A stretch of 64,000 nucleotides of DNA from NCBI GenBank assembly GCA_022559845.1, contig CM040124.1:71509491-71573490 (forward strand). The letters are read 5' to 3'. A program made the position numbers and the translations under genes. Under the pieces are notes generated by a model. The model had not been told where the DNA came from. It worked only from the letters and a program-made list of their open reading frames with translations, and did not search any database. The stretch's first letter is position 1; each line of letters starts with the position of its first letter. Positions 44,898 to 56,175 of the stretch are shown in pieces. This stretch comes from Amorphophallus konjac. Taxonomy: Eukaryota > Streptophyta > Magnoliopsida > Alismatales > Araceae.

Positions 44898-45235
44898 AAC
44901 GGTCTGTTATGAACCGTTTTTATCAATATAACGGTCCCCACTTGGCCGTTGTGTTCCGCTGCCCCGGGTTATTTGTATCTCGTGATACGCTTTGTATAGC
45001 GGCTCAATTACAACCGTTATAGTCAATATAGCGGTCGTCCCTGGGCCGTCATTATTTGCCGACAAGAAAAGGGTTCAGAGGCCCGACAGTCGGTCATAGC
45101 CACGTGCTTCACGAAAAGTTGTTTGTCCGGGCGTTGACTCCTCTTTGAGTATAACGGTTTTTCTAGGACCGTCATGTATATTGAACGGTCCGTCCAAGAC
45201 CGTCATATATGTTTGGCGGCCTTCGTAAGACCGTC
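44898..45235. repeat. 21-nt dyad cluster in Tat-2 U3 (seven copies)
   Basis: RRCGGYY-N7-RRCCGYY, each exactly 21 nt, starting at 44898, 44930, 44998, 45030, 45153, 45184 and 45215. Neighbour distances within groups are 32, 32, 31 and 31 bp. The 3' LTR repeats them at 63550-63887. Confidence 0.92.
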
Positions 45236-45386
45236 ATTTTTAAGGCCACCCAGATTAGACCCCCGTGATTCCAGGCGGATTAAGAGGAGAATGTCGTTGG
45301 CAATATTGACACGATGCTCTCATTTACCGGCCTTTGACCGACCATCATTCCCCTTAACCCCTGATTAAGCTCGAAGCCGTGGGCTC

Positions 45387-45396
45387 TATATATATA
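45387..45396 (+). promoter_or_regulatory. TATA box of the Tat-2 LTR
   Basis: TATATATATA, about 150 bp downstream of the last U3 dyad. Confidence 0.65.
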
Positions 45397-46005
45397 GCTC
45401 ACGGGTTCTGACAGAAGAGAGGGGGGGGACCATCACGAAGTGCTGTCGAATTCCATCGCCAAATCTCATACAGCATACGCCCGTTCGTCAGGGAGTGGGG
45501 GCCTTCTACATCCCTCGCAGGCCCCCGGTGCAGGGAACTTCACGCTTCGTGTCTTTGTGTTTCCTTCTCTGTTTGCTCACCACACACGCCTTTTCTTCAC
45601 TGCATCACACATCACATACATCATTTAGTTGGCATTTCTTATCTTTCCTACTGTTTCCGGCGCCCTAAACGGGGTTTCAAAACCTCCAGGTATCGCCGGG
45701 CCATGTTCTTCCTTTGCTTTATTTCAATTAGTACACCTACTACACCATCATTTAGCTAATCTCCGTTTATCTGTGTGTTTCACCGTTTGCTTTCAGGTCA
45801 GCAACCAAAAGCACGAGGCCCGCACCTTCTGGCCGGCCAGGAGGAGTGGAGGAACGGACCCGCATTCTCCCGTAGCTTCCGAGTCCCGGCGCTTTCACCG
45901 GGTGGCGATCACGGTCAACAGCTTCATCTTTCCTCCTGTTGTTTTTTTATCACTTCAATATTATTTAACTCGAGGAGGAATAACATATCAACACCTCTCC
46001 TTTTT

Positions 46006-46022
46006 TGGCGATCACGGTGGGA
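46006..46022 (+). other. Tat-2 primer binding site, tRNA-Arg-like
   Basis: TGGCGATCACGGTGGGA, identical over 17 bases to the site in Tat-1. Confidence 0.72.
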
Positions 46023-47029
46023 CTTCTGATGCCCATCGTGCTTCTGGTTTGCTGACCAATCTCTGTCTCTGTGAAGTTCAGCGGTTCTGTAACAGCCGTC
46101 GTTCTGTGTAAAACGGTTCTCTTTCAGCCGTCGTTGTCTGGTATTCTCCGCAATTATCACTGTTGTACTCTGCTCATTTAACGGCTTCCATCAAGCCGTC
46201 ATACTCGTATGGCGGTCATCATCAGGCCGCCATTCGCGTTTTGAGCTCTGCACTTTAGCGGTTCTTCCAGAGCCGTTATAATCAATTCAGCGGTCCCCTG
46301 TAGACCGTTATTTTGGTGTAGAGTCTACGGCTGGCACTTGTTATCCCTGATTTTTATTCCCAGCATTGGTCCCCCTGCTGTCCACTTGTTATTTTCTATC
46401 ATATTATTGATTGCTTCATGATTCTATCATTTGATTTCATATGTGATTGCTAGATTTCTAGGCTAGGCTTTGCATGCACTCCGGTGCACCTAGGATCATT
46501 CACTTCATACTGTAGTTGCATTTCCTACCGAAGTAGGATTTCCTCTCGTCTCCATATTCCTTGGAGCCGACTAGGGAATCTTGCCGAGGACCTCCGTAAG
46601 CCCCCGTGAGCCGTGGATTCCCACACGGACGCCGGGCCGGTTGTACCATCGCCACACCGTGTCTAGGTTCTGCATACGTGGAGAGTGCTTCCCCTTAAAG
46701 TCAGCCAGTTCCCCCATCATGCCGTTATTAGGCTCCCAAGTGTCCGAGTGAACTCTACATCTTAATCAAAACACTAAGCCTCAGAGAAAAGAATTCTGAA
46801 AATCTGCGGCATCATTCAAAGTGTGTGCATACTTGGTTGACTCCCTTCTCGTCTCCACCTTTCATTGTGTGGTTGCTTTGCTTCTACTTGTGTACTTTGG
46901 TCTTAAGTCTCTCTAGTCTGTGCATCCCATTGCATGCAGCATTGCTCCCCTCCCTCGGGATCATCTCCTAGGGGCGATTCTCTACTCTCCCTCTATTGCA
47001 ACCCTTTATTCAACTCATCATCATCCAGC
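46023..47029 (+). other. Tat-2 untranslated leader
   Basis: No gene. It holds a six-dyad cluster (46080-46309) and a block conserved with Tat-1 at about 46465-46650. The block contains TGCACTCCGGTGCA (46475-46488) and hairpin CCTAC-CGAA-GTAGG (near 46528; the Tat-1 version is CCTACC-GA-GGTAGG). Confidence 0.65.
46080..46309. repeat. 21-nt dyad cluster in the Tat-2 leader (six copies)
   Basis: Starts at 46080, 46112, 46180, 46211, 46257 and 46289, forming three pairs 31-32 bp apart. All are exactly 21 nt. Confidence 0.9.
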
Positions 47030-50000
47030 ATGTCTTCTTTCGGGTCCATCCCCGCCCGCGAGGATTCTCTTCCTCAGGGGCTCCTCGAGGACGTCTCCGG
47101 GGTTGCCTCCTCCCTGAATGGGGAGGGGTTCGTCTTTGTTCCCCCTTCCTCCATCGCTGAGGTTGCGCCACCCACGCTCCCTCAGTTTGGCTCCCCGTCG
47201 GCGAGCCAACTACTCCAACTCATGTCCCAACTTGACCAGGATCAACTCCAGATATTCAAGCAAGCCCTCGGGGCAGAGGTCCCGCCCGCTGTAACCCTTC
47301 CTGTCTCTTCCACCCATCCTGCTGAGAGGTCCGGAGCACCGTCTGTTGCCCCAGTGGACCATACCCCTCTTCGCCCACAGGTCCTCCAATTTCCAATATA
47401 TCAATCGGGCCAGGCTTCTACCTCAGCCCACCCTCCTGCAGACAAAGGGAAGAGTCAAATTCCCTTATCTCCTCGTGCTAGTGCCCACGCGGCCGTCTCA
47501 TCAGCACCACCGGCCCCTCTGGCCCAAGTGGATTCTACTCGACTACAGCCCGGAATAGCTCAACTCGCTTACGCTGATGTGGGTCCCTTTTGGACTCAAC
47601 ATCCGTCTTACGGGCTCATGGCCCCCACTATCCATCCGGCTGTCTCCCATTATCCCTCGGCTTCTACTGTCCATCCAGCTGCCTCTCACTACCCTTCAGT
47701 TCCACCTCAAGTCCCTCTACCTCAACAAGGAAGTGACGATCGCTTGGCAGTTCTCCAACAGCAGATCGATCTCCTCAATAAGAGGGTTGGCCCACCATCC
47801 TTCGCAGATGCTCTCACTCCTAATTTCCGGGACATCCGATTCCCTTCTCAGTCAGAGCTCCCGACATACCGAAAGTACAATGGGAACGGCAACCCGTTCA
47901 TCCACGTCAAGGAATTCCTGTACGAGTCGGGACCATACCAGCATGACGATCACCTCCTTGCATATCTATTCCGGCGATCCCTGGACGGGGTGGCACTCGA
48001 ATGGTTTTACGCTCTGCCACTGGAGGAGGTTGGGAGCTTCAAGACGATCAAGGAGAAATTCGTGCAAAGATTCCAAGATCGGGTCGGACCCGAATACTCA
48101 TTCACGGACTTAGTGGCCGAGAAGATGAAAGCTGATGAAGACTTCGCTACCTATGCTGATAGGTGGAGGCAGATAGCCTCCCGTGTGCCCGGGCAGATTC
48201 CGGAAGAAGAAAAGATCAAACTGCTCATTTCTAATGCAACCCCTCTCTTCCGGAATGTCCTAATGTTGAATGACATCACCAGTATGCATCAACTGTACAG
48301 TCGGGCCCGGTTTATCCAGACCCAGTTTAAGGACTCCCCCATTCATTCTCTCTTCGAAGCCCAGAAGCCCAAGAGTTCCAGAAAACCACAGGGCCCTGTT
48401 ACCGAGGGAGTCCAAACAAACGAGCAGGTGCAGGTAGTTAGCCAGACTGCCACCTCCCACTTCCCCCAGCAAAGCAACCCCCATTTCTCCGCATCACCTC
48501 GCCCTTCCTTTCCCACGCAGCAACACCCTCAACAACAATCTCCGCCACCACCACAACAGCCCCAGCAACCACTGCAATACCATAACACTCCCCCGCCTGC
48601 TACCTACGCACCTGCTCGTCCGGTTGCTAAAAGAGCCAACTATCCTCCTCTCCCAGAGACGCTCACTAATGTCTTTGCAGCGCTGATGCATACTGGCGAT
48701 TTACAATTGCCACCTGAGCGCCCGAACATGAATCCGGCCGCCGATCTGTCCCGATATTGTGTATATCACCGGCAGCCGGGGCACACCATTGAGAGGTGTT
48801 ATCATTTTAGGGACCTGGTATACGACCTGCACGAAGGTCACAGGATCGATTGGGCTCAGATGAGGAAGCTGATTGAAGATCTGAGAAGAGGGCCAGCAAG
48901 GCCGCAACAGGCAGCACCACAGCAACAGCAGTTTCAGCAACAACCTCAGCAATTCCAGCCACAGCAGCCACAGCAACAGCAGCAGCAGCCAAACTTAGGG
49001 ATCCCCCAAAATCCCATGCCAGTACATGCACCCGCTCCTCAACAACAACAGCAGCCGCCGGCACCGGCCCAAGTCAACATGTTACGCCACCCGGCTCCTG
49101 ACGCAGGGTGGACCATTGACGATCCCGCACACCTGTTAACCTTACGCCACATCCCTACGCACTCTACCTCACCCGCCGTCTTTTCCATCCTTCGGCCTTC
49201 CATGCCTTCCACAACTTCCCCCGTCATCCATCCTTCCACCATACTTACCACTCCGAGAAGCCATATTCTCTCGCCTATCCCCCCACAACATTATACTTCC
49301 CCACCTACTATACCCTCCACTATCTTGTCCACCAATCACTGCAGTCCACTAACCGCCCCTTTACCTCACCCATCGCCCATTTTACCTTCACCACAACCTT
49401 CGCTTACTATGCCTATCATATCCTCCATCACCAAGACTGCCATCCCTTCCATTCTCATTCACCCCACTGGGTCAAGCGGGAGCCCACCTACAGCCATGCC
49501 AGCACAAAACCTTGCCCTCAGGAGCGGGCGGTTATTTCAAAGGACTTACCCCTCTACCAGTGCACCTCCCCAAATACCCTCCATCTCAGCATCAGCAGCA
49601 CAAGACAATGAAGTTGACCCCGCGCCCGGTTCCACATACGACCTGTTGCAACATCTTGACCGCATGCCGGCAAAGATCTCTGTCTTGGAGTTGATCAGAC
49701 GTTCACCTCTACACCAAGAAGCATTAAGGACGTTTCTGCAAAGGGTCATAGTGAACGAAGATGTGGCGGTAGACAGCTTGCCGTCAGTGTTGGCTACTGT
49801 TACCAAAGGGCCCGCTATCACATTCTCTGAGGCCGAACTCGCGCCCCCTGAAGCACGCCAAATGCCGCTATGCGTCACCATCACCTTGAACCAGGTAGTG
49901 GTAGACTCAGTGCTAGTGGACACTGGGGCTTCAATAAATGTTTGTCCATTAAGTACTCTGCGTGCCTGCAACATTTCTGAAAGTATGCTGAAGCCGACAC

Positions 50001-51274
50001 CGACAACCATTGCCGCCTATGACAATTCCAGAAGGGCATGTCACGGGGTCATCACATTACAGGCTGAGCTAGGGCCGTTACAAATAGAGGTGGAATTCTA
50101 CGTCCTAGACATAGATCCGATGTTCAAGGCTATTCTGGGTCGTCCATGGATAAATGCTCTGCAAGCGGTACCTTCCACCGCCCATCAGTGCCTGAAATTC
50201 TCCTTCCAGGGGCGGGTGGTCAAAGTCAAGAGTGTTTCCACCGTCCAGGCAGTGGACGCCATCACTGACCAGGTTCTCCCCACTCTATGGCCGAGCAATA
50301 GGCCAGTATTGTCAGTTATGGACATAAATTACCCATGGGCTTATGCGGCAGGCAAACCCATTACAACACGCAAGAATGCCGGAGCTAAGCCTAAACCCAA
50401 AAATTCTAAAGGCTGGGACATGATCATGAAGCTAGGCTATCAGCCAGGCCTTGGTCTCGGCGCGCGGTTACAGGGAAAGACCAAACCCATCTCTGAAAGC
50501 AAGAAGATGGGTCGTCAGGGCTTAGGCTATCATAACACTACCATTCAGGCAGATTCTGGGCCACTAACCTGGGACTACCGGCAACACTTTGTAAAGGGTC
50601 CACTACAGCCCGGCGCCGCAAATAAGCCACAACCCAAGGAAGAAAAGAAAGATGCTCCCATTGTTAATATTGTTGCTGACCCACCGCCGCCTCTGCAGGG
50701 GTTGGTAGGGGATCTTGAAGATTATTTTGCTGAAATGTCAAGTCTGTTTACTGATCCAGCCACTCAAATGAAGGGGACAGAGATGCCCATGGTTAGGCAT
50801 GCTCTGATAAGGCCACAGAAGATACGAGAGGCAGGAAGCTCCGACATTTCCTTCTTTATTCCTCCTGCTCATTTGGCCTCAACAGTTTACCCAAACTTTG
50901 TGATTCGATCCCCTCCAATACTGGTCAAACCGTGTTTCACGGGGAGACCGTCAAAAATTCTATTCATTCCCTCCAATTGCGGGCACTGTCCGCCCATTGA
51001 TCTACTCGATCTATCTTCACCTCCTTTTCCTAACCCCCGAGTTCGCGGGATGTGGTTCTCCCCCGATACCTTCCTCTCTCTCTTTCCTCAATTCTTCACA
51101 AAAAAACTCCTTCCTCTGCCTCCACCTTCTGATTCTTCTTGCTCTCTTCTGGTAGTAGAAGATACCCAAAAAAAAAAAACGTCAACTTTCAAACTTACAT
51201 TTCAGTCGAAGACTATGCTGTCTTCTGCTCATCCACTCCCCAGGGGCACCAAACCCCTGCTCCTTCTCCACTAG
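47030..51274 (+). CDS. Tat-2 gag-protease with zinc knuckle and G-patch, intact
   Basis: 1414 residues. The start at 47030 (MSSFGSIPARED) is chosen over the upstream in-frame ATG (46934) because Tat-1 has the homologous MSS...DSLPxGLL start. A gag domain lies at about residues 275-435, a knuckle-like C-x2-H-x4-H-x4-C near 576, a Gln-rich stretch near 620-680, a Pro/Ser/Thr-rich linker, an aspartic protease with DTGAS at residues 964-968, and a G-patch-like segment (GWDMIMKLGYQPGLGLGARL) near 1127. It would form the particle and cut the polyprotein; a G-patch beside a retroelement protease suggests nucleic-acid binding. The frame passes through A12 (51168-51179) and stops at 51274, overlapping pol. 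Confidence 0.93.
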   Translation: MSSFGSIPAREDSLPQGLLEDVSGVASSLNGEGFVFVPPSSIAEVAPPTLPQFGSPSASQLLQLMSQLDQDQLQIFKQALGAEVPPAVTLPVSSTHPAERSGAPSVAPVDHTPLRPQVLQFPIYQSGQASTSAHPPADKGKSQIPLSPRASAHAAVSSAPPAPLAQVDSTRLQPGIAQLAYADVGPFWTQHPSYGLMAPTIHPAVSHYPSASTVHPAASHYPSVPPQVPLPQQGSDDRLAVLQQQIDLLNKRVGPPSFADALTPNFRDIRFPSQSELPTYRKYNGNGNPFIHVKEFLYESGPYQHDDHLLAYLFRRSLDGVALEWFYALPLEEVGSFKTIKEKFVQRFQDRVGPEYSFTDLVAEKMKADEDFATYADRWRQIASRVPGQIPEEEKIKLLISNATPLFRNVLMLNDITSMHQLYSRARFIQTQFKDSPIHSLFEAQKPKSSRKPQGPVTEGVQTNEQVQVVSQTATSHFPQQSNPHFSASPRPSFPTQQHPQQQSPPPPQQPQQPLQYHNTPPPATYAPARPVAKRANYPPLPETLTNVFAALMHTGDLQLPPERPNMNPAADLSRYCVYHRQPGHTIERCYHFRDLVYDLHEGHRIDWAQMRKLIEDLRRGPARPQQAAPQQQQFQQQPQQFQPQQPQQQQQQPNLGIPQNPMPVHAPAPQQQQQPPAPAQVNMLRHPAPDAGWTIDDPAHLLTLRHIPTHSTSPAVFSILRPSMPSTTSPVIHPSTILTTPRSHILSPIPPQHYTSPPTIPSTILSTNHCSPLTAPLPHPSPILPSPQPSLTMPIISSITKTAIPSILIHPTGSSGSPPTAMPAQNLALRSGRLFQRTYPSTSAPPQIPSISASAAQDNEVDPAPGSTYDLLQHLDRMPAKISVLELIRRSPLHQEALRTFLQRVIVNEDVAVDSLPSVLATVTKGPAITFSEAELAPPEARQMPLCVTITLNQVVVDSVLVDTGASINVCPLSTLRACNISESMLKPTPTTIAAYDNSRRACHGVITLQAELGPLQIEVEFYVLDIDPMFKAILGRPWINALQAVPSTAHQCLKFSFQGRVVKVKSVSTVQAVDAITDQVLPTLWPSNRPVLSVMDINYPWAYAAGKPITTRKNAGAKPKPKNSKGWDMIMKLGYQPGLGLGARLQGKTKPISESKKMGRQGLGYHNTTIQADSGPLTWDYRQHFVKGPLQPGAANKPQPKEEKKDAPIVNIVADPPPPLQGLVGDLEDYFAEMSSLFTDPATQMKGTEMPMVRHALIRPQKIREAGSSDISFFIPPAHLASTVYPNFVIRSPPILVKPCFTGRPSKILFIPSNCGHCPPIDLLDLSSPPFPNPRVRGMWFSPDTFLSLFPQFFTKKLLPLPPPSDSSCSLLVVEDTQKKKTSTFKLTFQSKTMLSSAHPLPRGTKPLLLLH
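51168..51179 (+). other. A12 frame-junction tract between gag-PR and pol of Tat-2
   Basis: The gag frame reads Q-K-K-K-T across the tract; pol is in the -1 frame. A_AAA_AAA is a possible -1 ribosomal slip heptamer, and transcriptional slippage on a run this long is also possible. Tat-1 has A9 at the same place, a difference of exactly one codon. Confidence 0.7.
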
Positions 51275-54200
51275 ATTTTCTGTCTCCTATGGTAGATAGG
51301 TCTCCTAGGTTAGTCGAGTCAGTCAGGGTAGAAGCATGTTCCCCCTTAGATAGCCCATCCACCTCTGCAACGCCACCACTGGCATGTCACTCCCGTTCCA
51401 TTCCCGATAGGTTCCTACAGGATCTGGCCTTGAGATGCCAGGCCCTCCTCAGATGCCCAGAATTCATAGCCACCACCGTCTCCTTGAAAGAGGATGAGGA
51501 TTCAGAAGGCCGGGTGTGGAGCAATGACGGACTAGGAGTGTATGAAATTGTAGACGAGAAAGACCCAGCGGATGATGAGGAAAGTGATGTGGAGGACATT
51601 GCTGACCTATACGCACAAGGATTGAGAAGATTCGACGAACCCTCGTCAGCAGTGGATGAACCCACTAAAGAAATCAATTTAGGGACCGAAGAGGATCCCA
51701 GGCCCATATCTATTGCAGCTGATCTCCCTCCTAAGGTAGAAGAGGAGCTCATCAAGGTTTTGAGAGAGTACAGCGATTCTTTTGCCTGGTCCTACGAGGA
51801 CATGCCGGGTCTCGACCCCGCTTTAGTGGAACACAGGTTAATCTTAAGGCCAGGGGCGATTCCTGTTAAACAAAAGCTCAGAAGATTCCACCCACATATG
51901 GCCTTGAGAATGAAAGAAGAGGTGGACAAATTACATAAGGCCAGATTCATCAGGGTTGTGCTTTATCCACAGTGGGTGGCCAATATAGTCCCGGTAATAA
52001 AAAAAGATGGCAAAGTCAGAATTTGTATTGATTTCAGGGACTTAAACAAAGCATGTCCGAAAGACGATTTCCCGCTTCCTCACATCGATGTTTTGGTAGA
52101 TAATACCGCTGGGTTTGAGGCTCTCTCGTTCATGGACGGGTATTCAGGATACAACCAAATCCGTCTTGCTCTAGAAGATCAAGAGAAAACCTCCTTCACC
52201 ACGCCTTGGGGCACCTACTGCTATGTCGTCATGCCATTTGGATTGAAGAACGCAGGTGCTACCTATCAACGGGCAATGGTGGCCATCTTCCACGACATGA
52301 TGCACGTCTACATGGAGGCCTATGTGGATGATATTCTGGTGAAGTCGAGGACAAAAGAAGAACACCCCGCCATTTTAGCCAAAGTGTTGCAAAGGGCTAG
52401 GGAATACCAATTGAAGATGAATCCTAAGAAATGTGTCTTTGGAGTCGCATCCGGGAAATTACTTGGGTTCATGGTTAGCAAACGAGGGATTCAGATTGAT
52501 CCTAATAAGGCAAAGGCCGTAATAGAAATGCCACCGCCTAAGAATCTTAAGGAGCTTCGTGGTCTGATTGGGCGTTTGCAGTTCGTTAGAAGATTCATAT
52601 CTCAACACTCTCAAAGATGCCGCCCATTCTACGACTTATTAAAGGCGGGGGCCGAGTTTAAATGGAACGAACAATGTCAGAAGGCCTATGAGGAGCTTAA
52701 GGTCTATCTGTCCAACCCTCCTGTCTTGCAACCTCCTGTCCCCGGAAAGCCTTTGATCCTATACATTTCTGTCGCTGAGGATTCCCTAGGTGCTGTCCTG
52801 GCACAAGTGGATGATGAAGGAAGAGAGAGGGCAGCATATTATCTCTCCCGATTGTTCAATTCTGCCGAATCCCGGTACACTGCCATGGAGAAGACTAGTG
52901 CAGCATTGGTATGGGTAGTTCAGAAGTTAAAACACTATTTCCTAGCCCATGAGGTAAGGTTGATCTCTAGAATGAACCCAATCCGCTACCTCCTCGAGAA
53001 ACCCGTCCTCTCTAGTCGATTAGCTCGCTGGCAGAGCTTTCTCTCTCAATTTGATATCACCTTCGTCGTCCAGAAGGCCATCAAGGGGTATGCTATTGCT
53101 GAGCATCTTGCTCATTCTCCTATCCCCTACACTGATTCAATCCAGGACGAATTCCCTGATGAACACCTTGCAGTTATCTCTCATCCGCCTCCCTTTTGGT
53201 CTCTACATTTCGATGGTGCGCTCAATTCCCAGGGCCGTGGCATCGGCGCTGTCCTCCTTACTCCCGAAGGTATCACCGTCCCTTTTGCCTACCAGCTCTC
53301 TTTCTCTGCCACCAACAACATAGCCGAGTATGAGGCTCTCCTAGCTGGACTAAAGCACGCCTATCTCTTAGGCGCACGATACCTCAACATCATGGGAGAT
53401 TCTCAATTGGTGCTGCGTCGAGTTCTGTCAACTTATCGCACCCGTGACCCCAAACTAAAGCCATATCAAGATTTGGTCACACTCTTGGCTAGACAATTTA
53501 GCAAACTCATCTACGTTCATGTTCCCCGATCTCAAAATATTCTTGCTGATTCATTAGCATCTCTCGCTTCCTCTTTATCCTTCTCCCTTAGTCGTTCCAC
53601 TGAGACCATTGTGGTCCAACGGATGGACGCTCCCTCTCTGCAAGATCCTTGGTTTGCTAACCTTAGGAAGATTATGGAAGAGAAAGCGGCTAAAGAAGAG
53701 GTTAAGGAAGTATCCTTGGCAGAATTGGAAGAAATCTTGGACGAAGATGAGTTGCCATGGTTCCATGAGATTGAGCAATATTGTCGGGATGGTTCTCTCC
53801 CGGAGGAAGCCAATGCGACACAAAGAAAAGCCATCAGAAGAGTCGCCTCGAGGTATACAATCGTTGCAGGAGAATTGTACAGGCGCGCTCTCAATGGAGT
53901 TCTGATGCGGTGTTTAGATGACGATGAAGCTTGGAAAGTAGTGGAAGCTGCTCACTCCGGTGAATGTGGAGGTCACGTGAATGGACAGGCATTGGCTAAG
54001 AAGATCCTTAGGCAGGGCTACTATTGGCCAACCCTAGAGGAAGATTGTTCTACCTACGTCCGTAGGTGCCTTCAGTGCCAGCTCCATGCTGACAAAATCC
54101 ACGCCCCTGCTTCATCTCTTCGCCCACTATCCGCCCCATGGCCTTTCTCCATGTGGGCCTTTGATATTGTCGGTCCGTTAGGTGACCCTAACGCCCAAGT

Positions 54201-55017
54201 AAAACAGAAATCCTTCATCCTCACCGCTACAGAGTATTTCACGAAGTGGGCGGAAGCTGAAGCCTATGCAGAGATCAAAGCTACCACAGTTTGCCGCTTC
54301 ATCACAAAGAACATCATCTCGCGGTTCGGGGTACCAAGCGACATTGTCACCGACAATGGGCCACAATTTGTGTCTCAAGAACTCCAGGACCTCTGTAAGA
54401 AATTTGGTATTGCATTGCATCATTCATCGCCATATTATCCACAAGGCAACGGTCAAGCCGAAGCCACCAATAAAACCCTTCTTAAAATCATCAAGAAAAC
54501 GTGTGAATCCCACCGGCACGCTGATTGGGCTGATAAATTGATAGACGCTCTATGGGCTTATCGCACCTCTGTCCGAACTCCTACAGGGCAGACTCCCTTC
54601 GCCCTCACCTATGGGATGGAGGCGGTACTCCCGTATGAGATTCTCATCCCTTCCCTAAGAGTGCAGCTAGATAAGGAACTTAATCTCGACGAGCGTCGAG
54701 AGGCGTTACTAGCGCAGCTGGAACTATTAGATGAGAAGAGGTTAAATGCGGCCAATCACGCTTCTGTTTATCAAAAGCGGGTCTCACGTCATTTTCAAAA
54801 GAAGGTAATCGAAAGAAAGTTTGAAATAGGTAATATGGTTTTGAAAAGGAAATTCATCCGAACAGGTGGTCCAAGGGCTAAGTTGCAGCCAAACTGGGAA
54901 AGGCCGTTCGTCATCAAGGAAGTCTATCCAGGTAATGCCTATCGGTTGACAAACTCAGAAGGAGAAGAACTGGCAAATCCGTGGAACGGGTTATATCTCA
55001 AACGCTTCTATCCCTAA
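51180..55017 (+). CDS. Tat-2 pol: RT, RNase H, archaeal-type RNase H, integrase, intact
   Basis: The pol frame is open from 51139, but useful translation probably enters at the A12 tract. RT has KDGKVRICIDFRDLNKACPK near 52010 and an intact YVDD at 52321-52332. RNase H follows (about 52750-52960). A second RNase H, diagnostic of the Tat lineage, has LHFDGAL near 53207, EYEALLAG near 53328 and GDSQLVL near 53395. Integrase has a zinc-binding region (near 53950-54080) and a D,D,E core (FDIVGPL near 54160, TDNGPQF near 54349, GNGQAEA near 54450). It ends NGLYLKRFYP. No break was found, so the copy may be functional. There is no chromodomain. Confidence 0.94.
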
Positions 55018-56175
55018 AAAAGAGTCTAACCACGTGCTTCCCTAGCAATGCAAGCCTCCCCTGTTCATAAGAATCACTGAGAGAAGCTGAACACACAAAC
55101 ACGACCCTTTGGTCCTGTCCCCAGTTCCGCCAAACACCGTTTCCCGGGGCCACACTCTGGAGGAAAGTTGTAGTCCCTGTACGTTTCTTGCTTCGGCTGA
55201 ACCCAAGAATGAGGAGTAAATAAGGAGGTGATGCCTGACCTGGGTACCCTAATACGAGATAAGTCTCAAATAGGGGCAGTTCGTTATGACCTGAAGCCAC
55301 AAGAAAAAGAAAGAAAAAAGAGAGGAAAAGAACAAAAAGGAAAATGAATAAATGAAAATATTTGGAACAACTGTGGTAGCTTAAGGTTCGATGACGAACA
55401 CAAAACCCCGGCGCAACAGACCGAAGCTTTGAGGGGTACCCAGGAAAGAATTCAAGTCTTAAAAACTCACATGACGGGTGTAAGCTTGTCTCCATATTCT
55501 TTTTCTTTTCAGGACAAAGCTGAGTACCCTGGGGGTGGCCCTGGCAGAACACCGTCAGGCAAATATAAGTTCGGACCAGGAGGGTCCCTTCAATCACACG
55601 CCAATCTCAGGAGGAATCCTCAGGTTACGAGGGAGGCATGTCTTGTTACGGAAGCATCGGTTTTCCAAAAAAAACAAAAAAACAAAAACAAAAACAAAAA
55701 AATCAAAAAAAAAAAAATCAAATATTTCAAAATTCAAAAAAAAAAATCAAATATTTCAAAATCCAAAAAAACAACAAATATCTTTTTAAAAAAAAAAAAA
55801 AACTTAAAACCCAAAAACATTGGATATTTCAAAATCCAAAAATATTCATGACTTGCATTCATGGCATGCATGCATTGCATTGTTATCATTTCTCTTTTCC
55901 TTCGCTTATTTAATAAGGCTTGCCCCTTGACCAAAAATCAAGCACTGGTTACCTCCGCACTTGTCACAAGGCAAGGGGCTAAGCCTAAAACAGATTTAAC
56001 CTGTTTCATTGCTAATAGTGTGCAGGACGATGGAGCAAGAAGACGAAGTAACAACAGAACAACTGCAAGGGGCAAAATCAGTCACTCCAACTTTTATTCC
56101 TGATACAAACAATTCTCGCTCTCAAACAAGGCACTCTCACTTATCAAGCATCATAAAAAGGAAGGGAAAGTACAA
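55018..56175. other. Spacer between converging pol and PMD-A in Tat-2
   Basis: Non-coding. It contains the AT-rich minisatellite relative (55660-55850) and purine-rich tracts near 55290-55340. Equivalent to 1072-2403 in Tat-1. Confidence 0.8.
55660..55850. repeat. A-rich repeat with TCAAATATTTCAAAATCC units
   Basis: Degenerate relative, on the opposite strand, of the minisatellite at 1446-1636 in Tat-1. Confidence 0.8.

Larger units (their letters stand above)
44747..45993 (+). repeat. Tat-2 5' LTR, about 1.25 kb
   Basis: It starts TGTTGACACCCG. The end is placed at ATATCAACA (45993), 12 bp before the primer site, by comparison with Tat-1. It holds seven dyads in U3 and a TATA box at 45387-45396. 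A 13-base copy of the primer site is at 45903-45915. Confidence 0.88.

Noticed and set aside
44898..45235. 21-nt dyads as microRNA or siRNA precursors because of their length
   Set aside because: Arms are only 7 nt with a 7-nt spacer, too short for a Dicer-type precursor; DNA-binding sites fit better.
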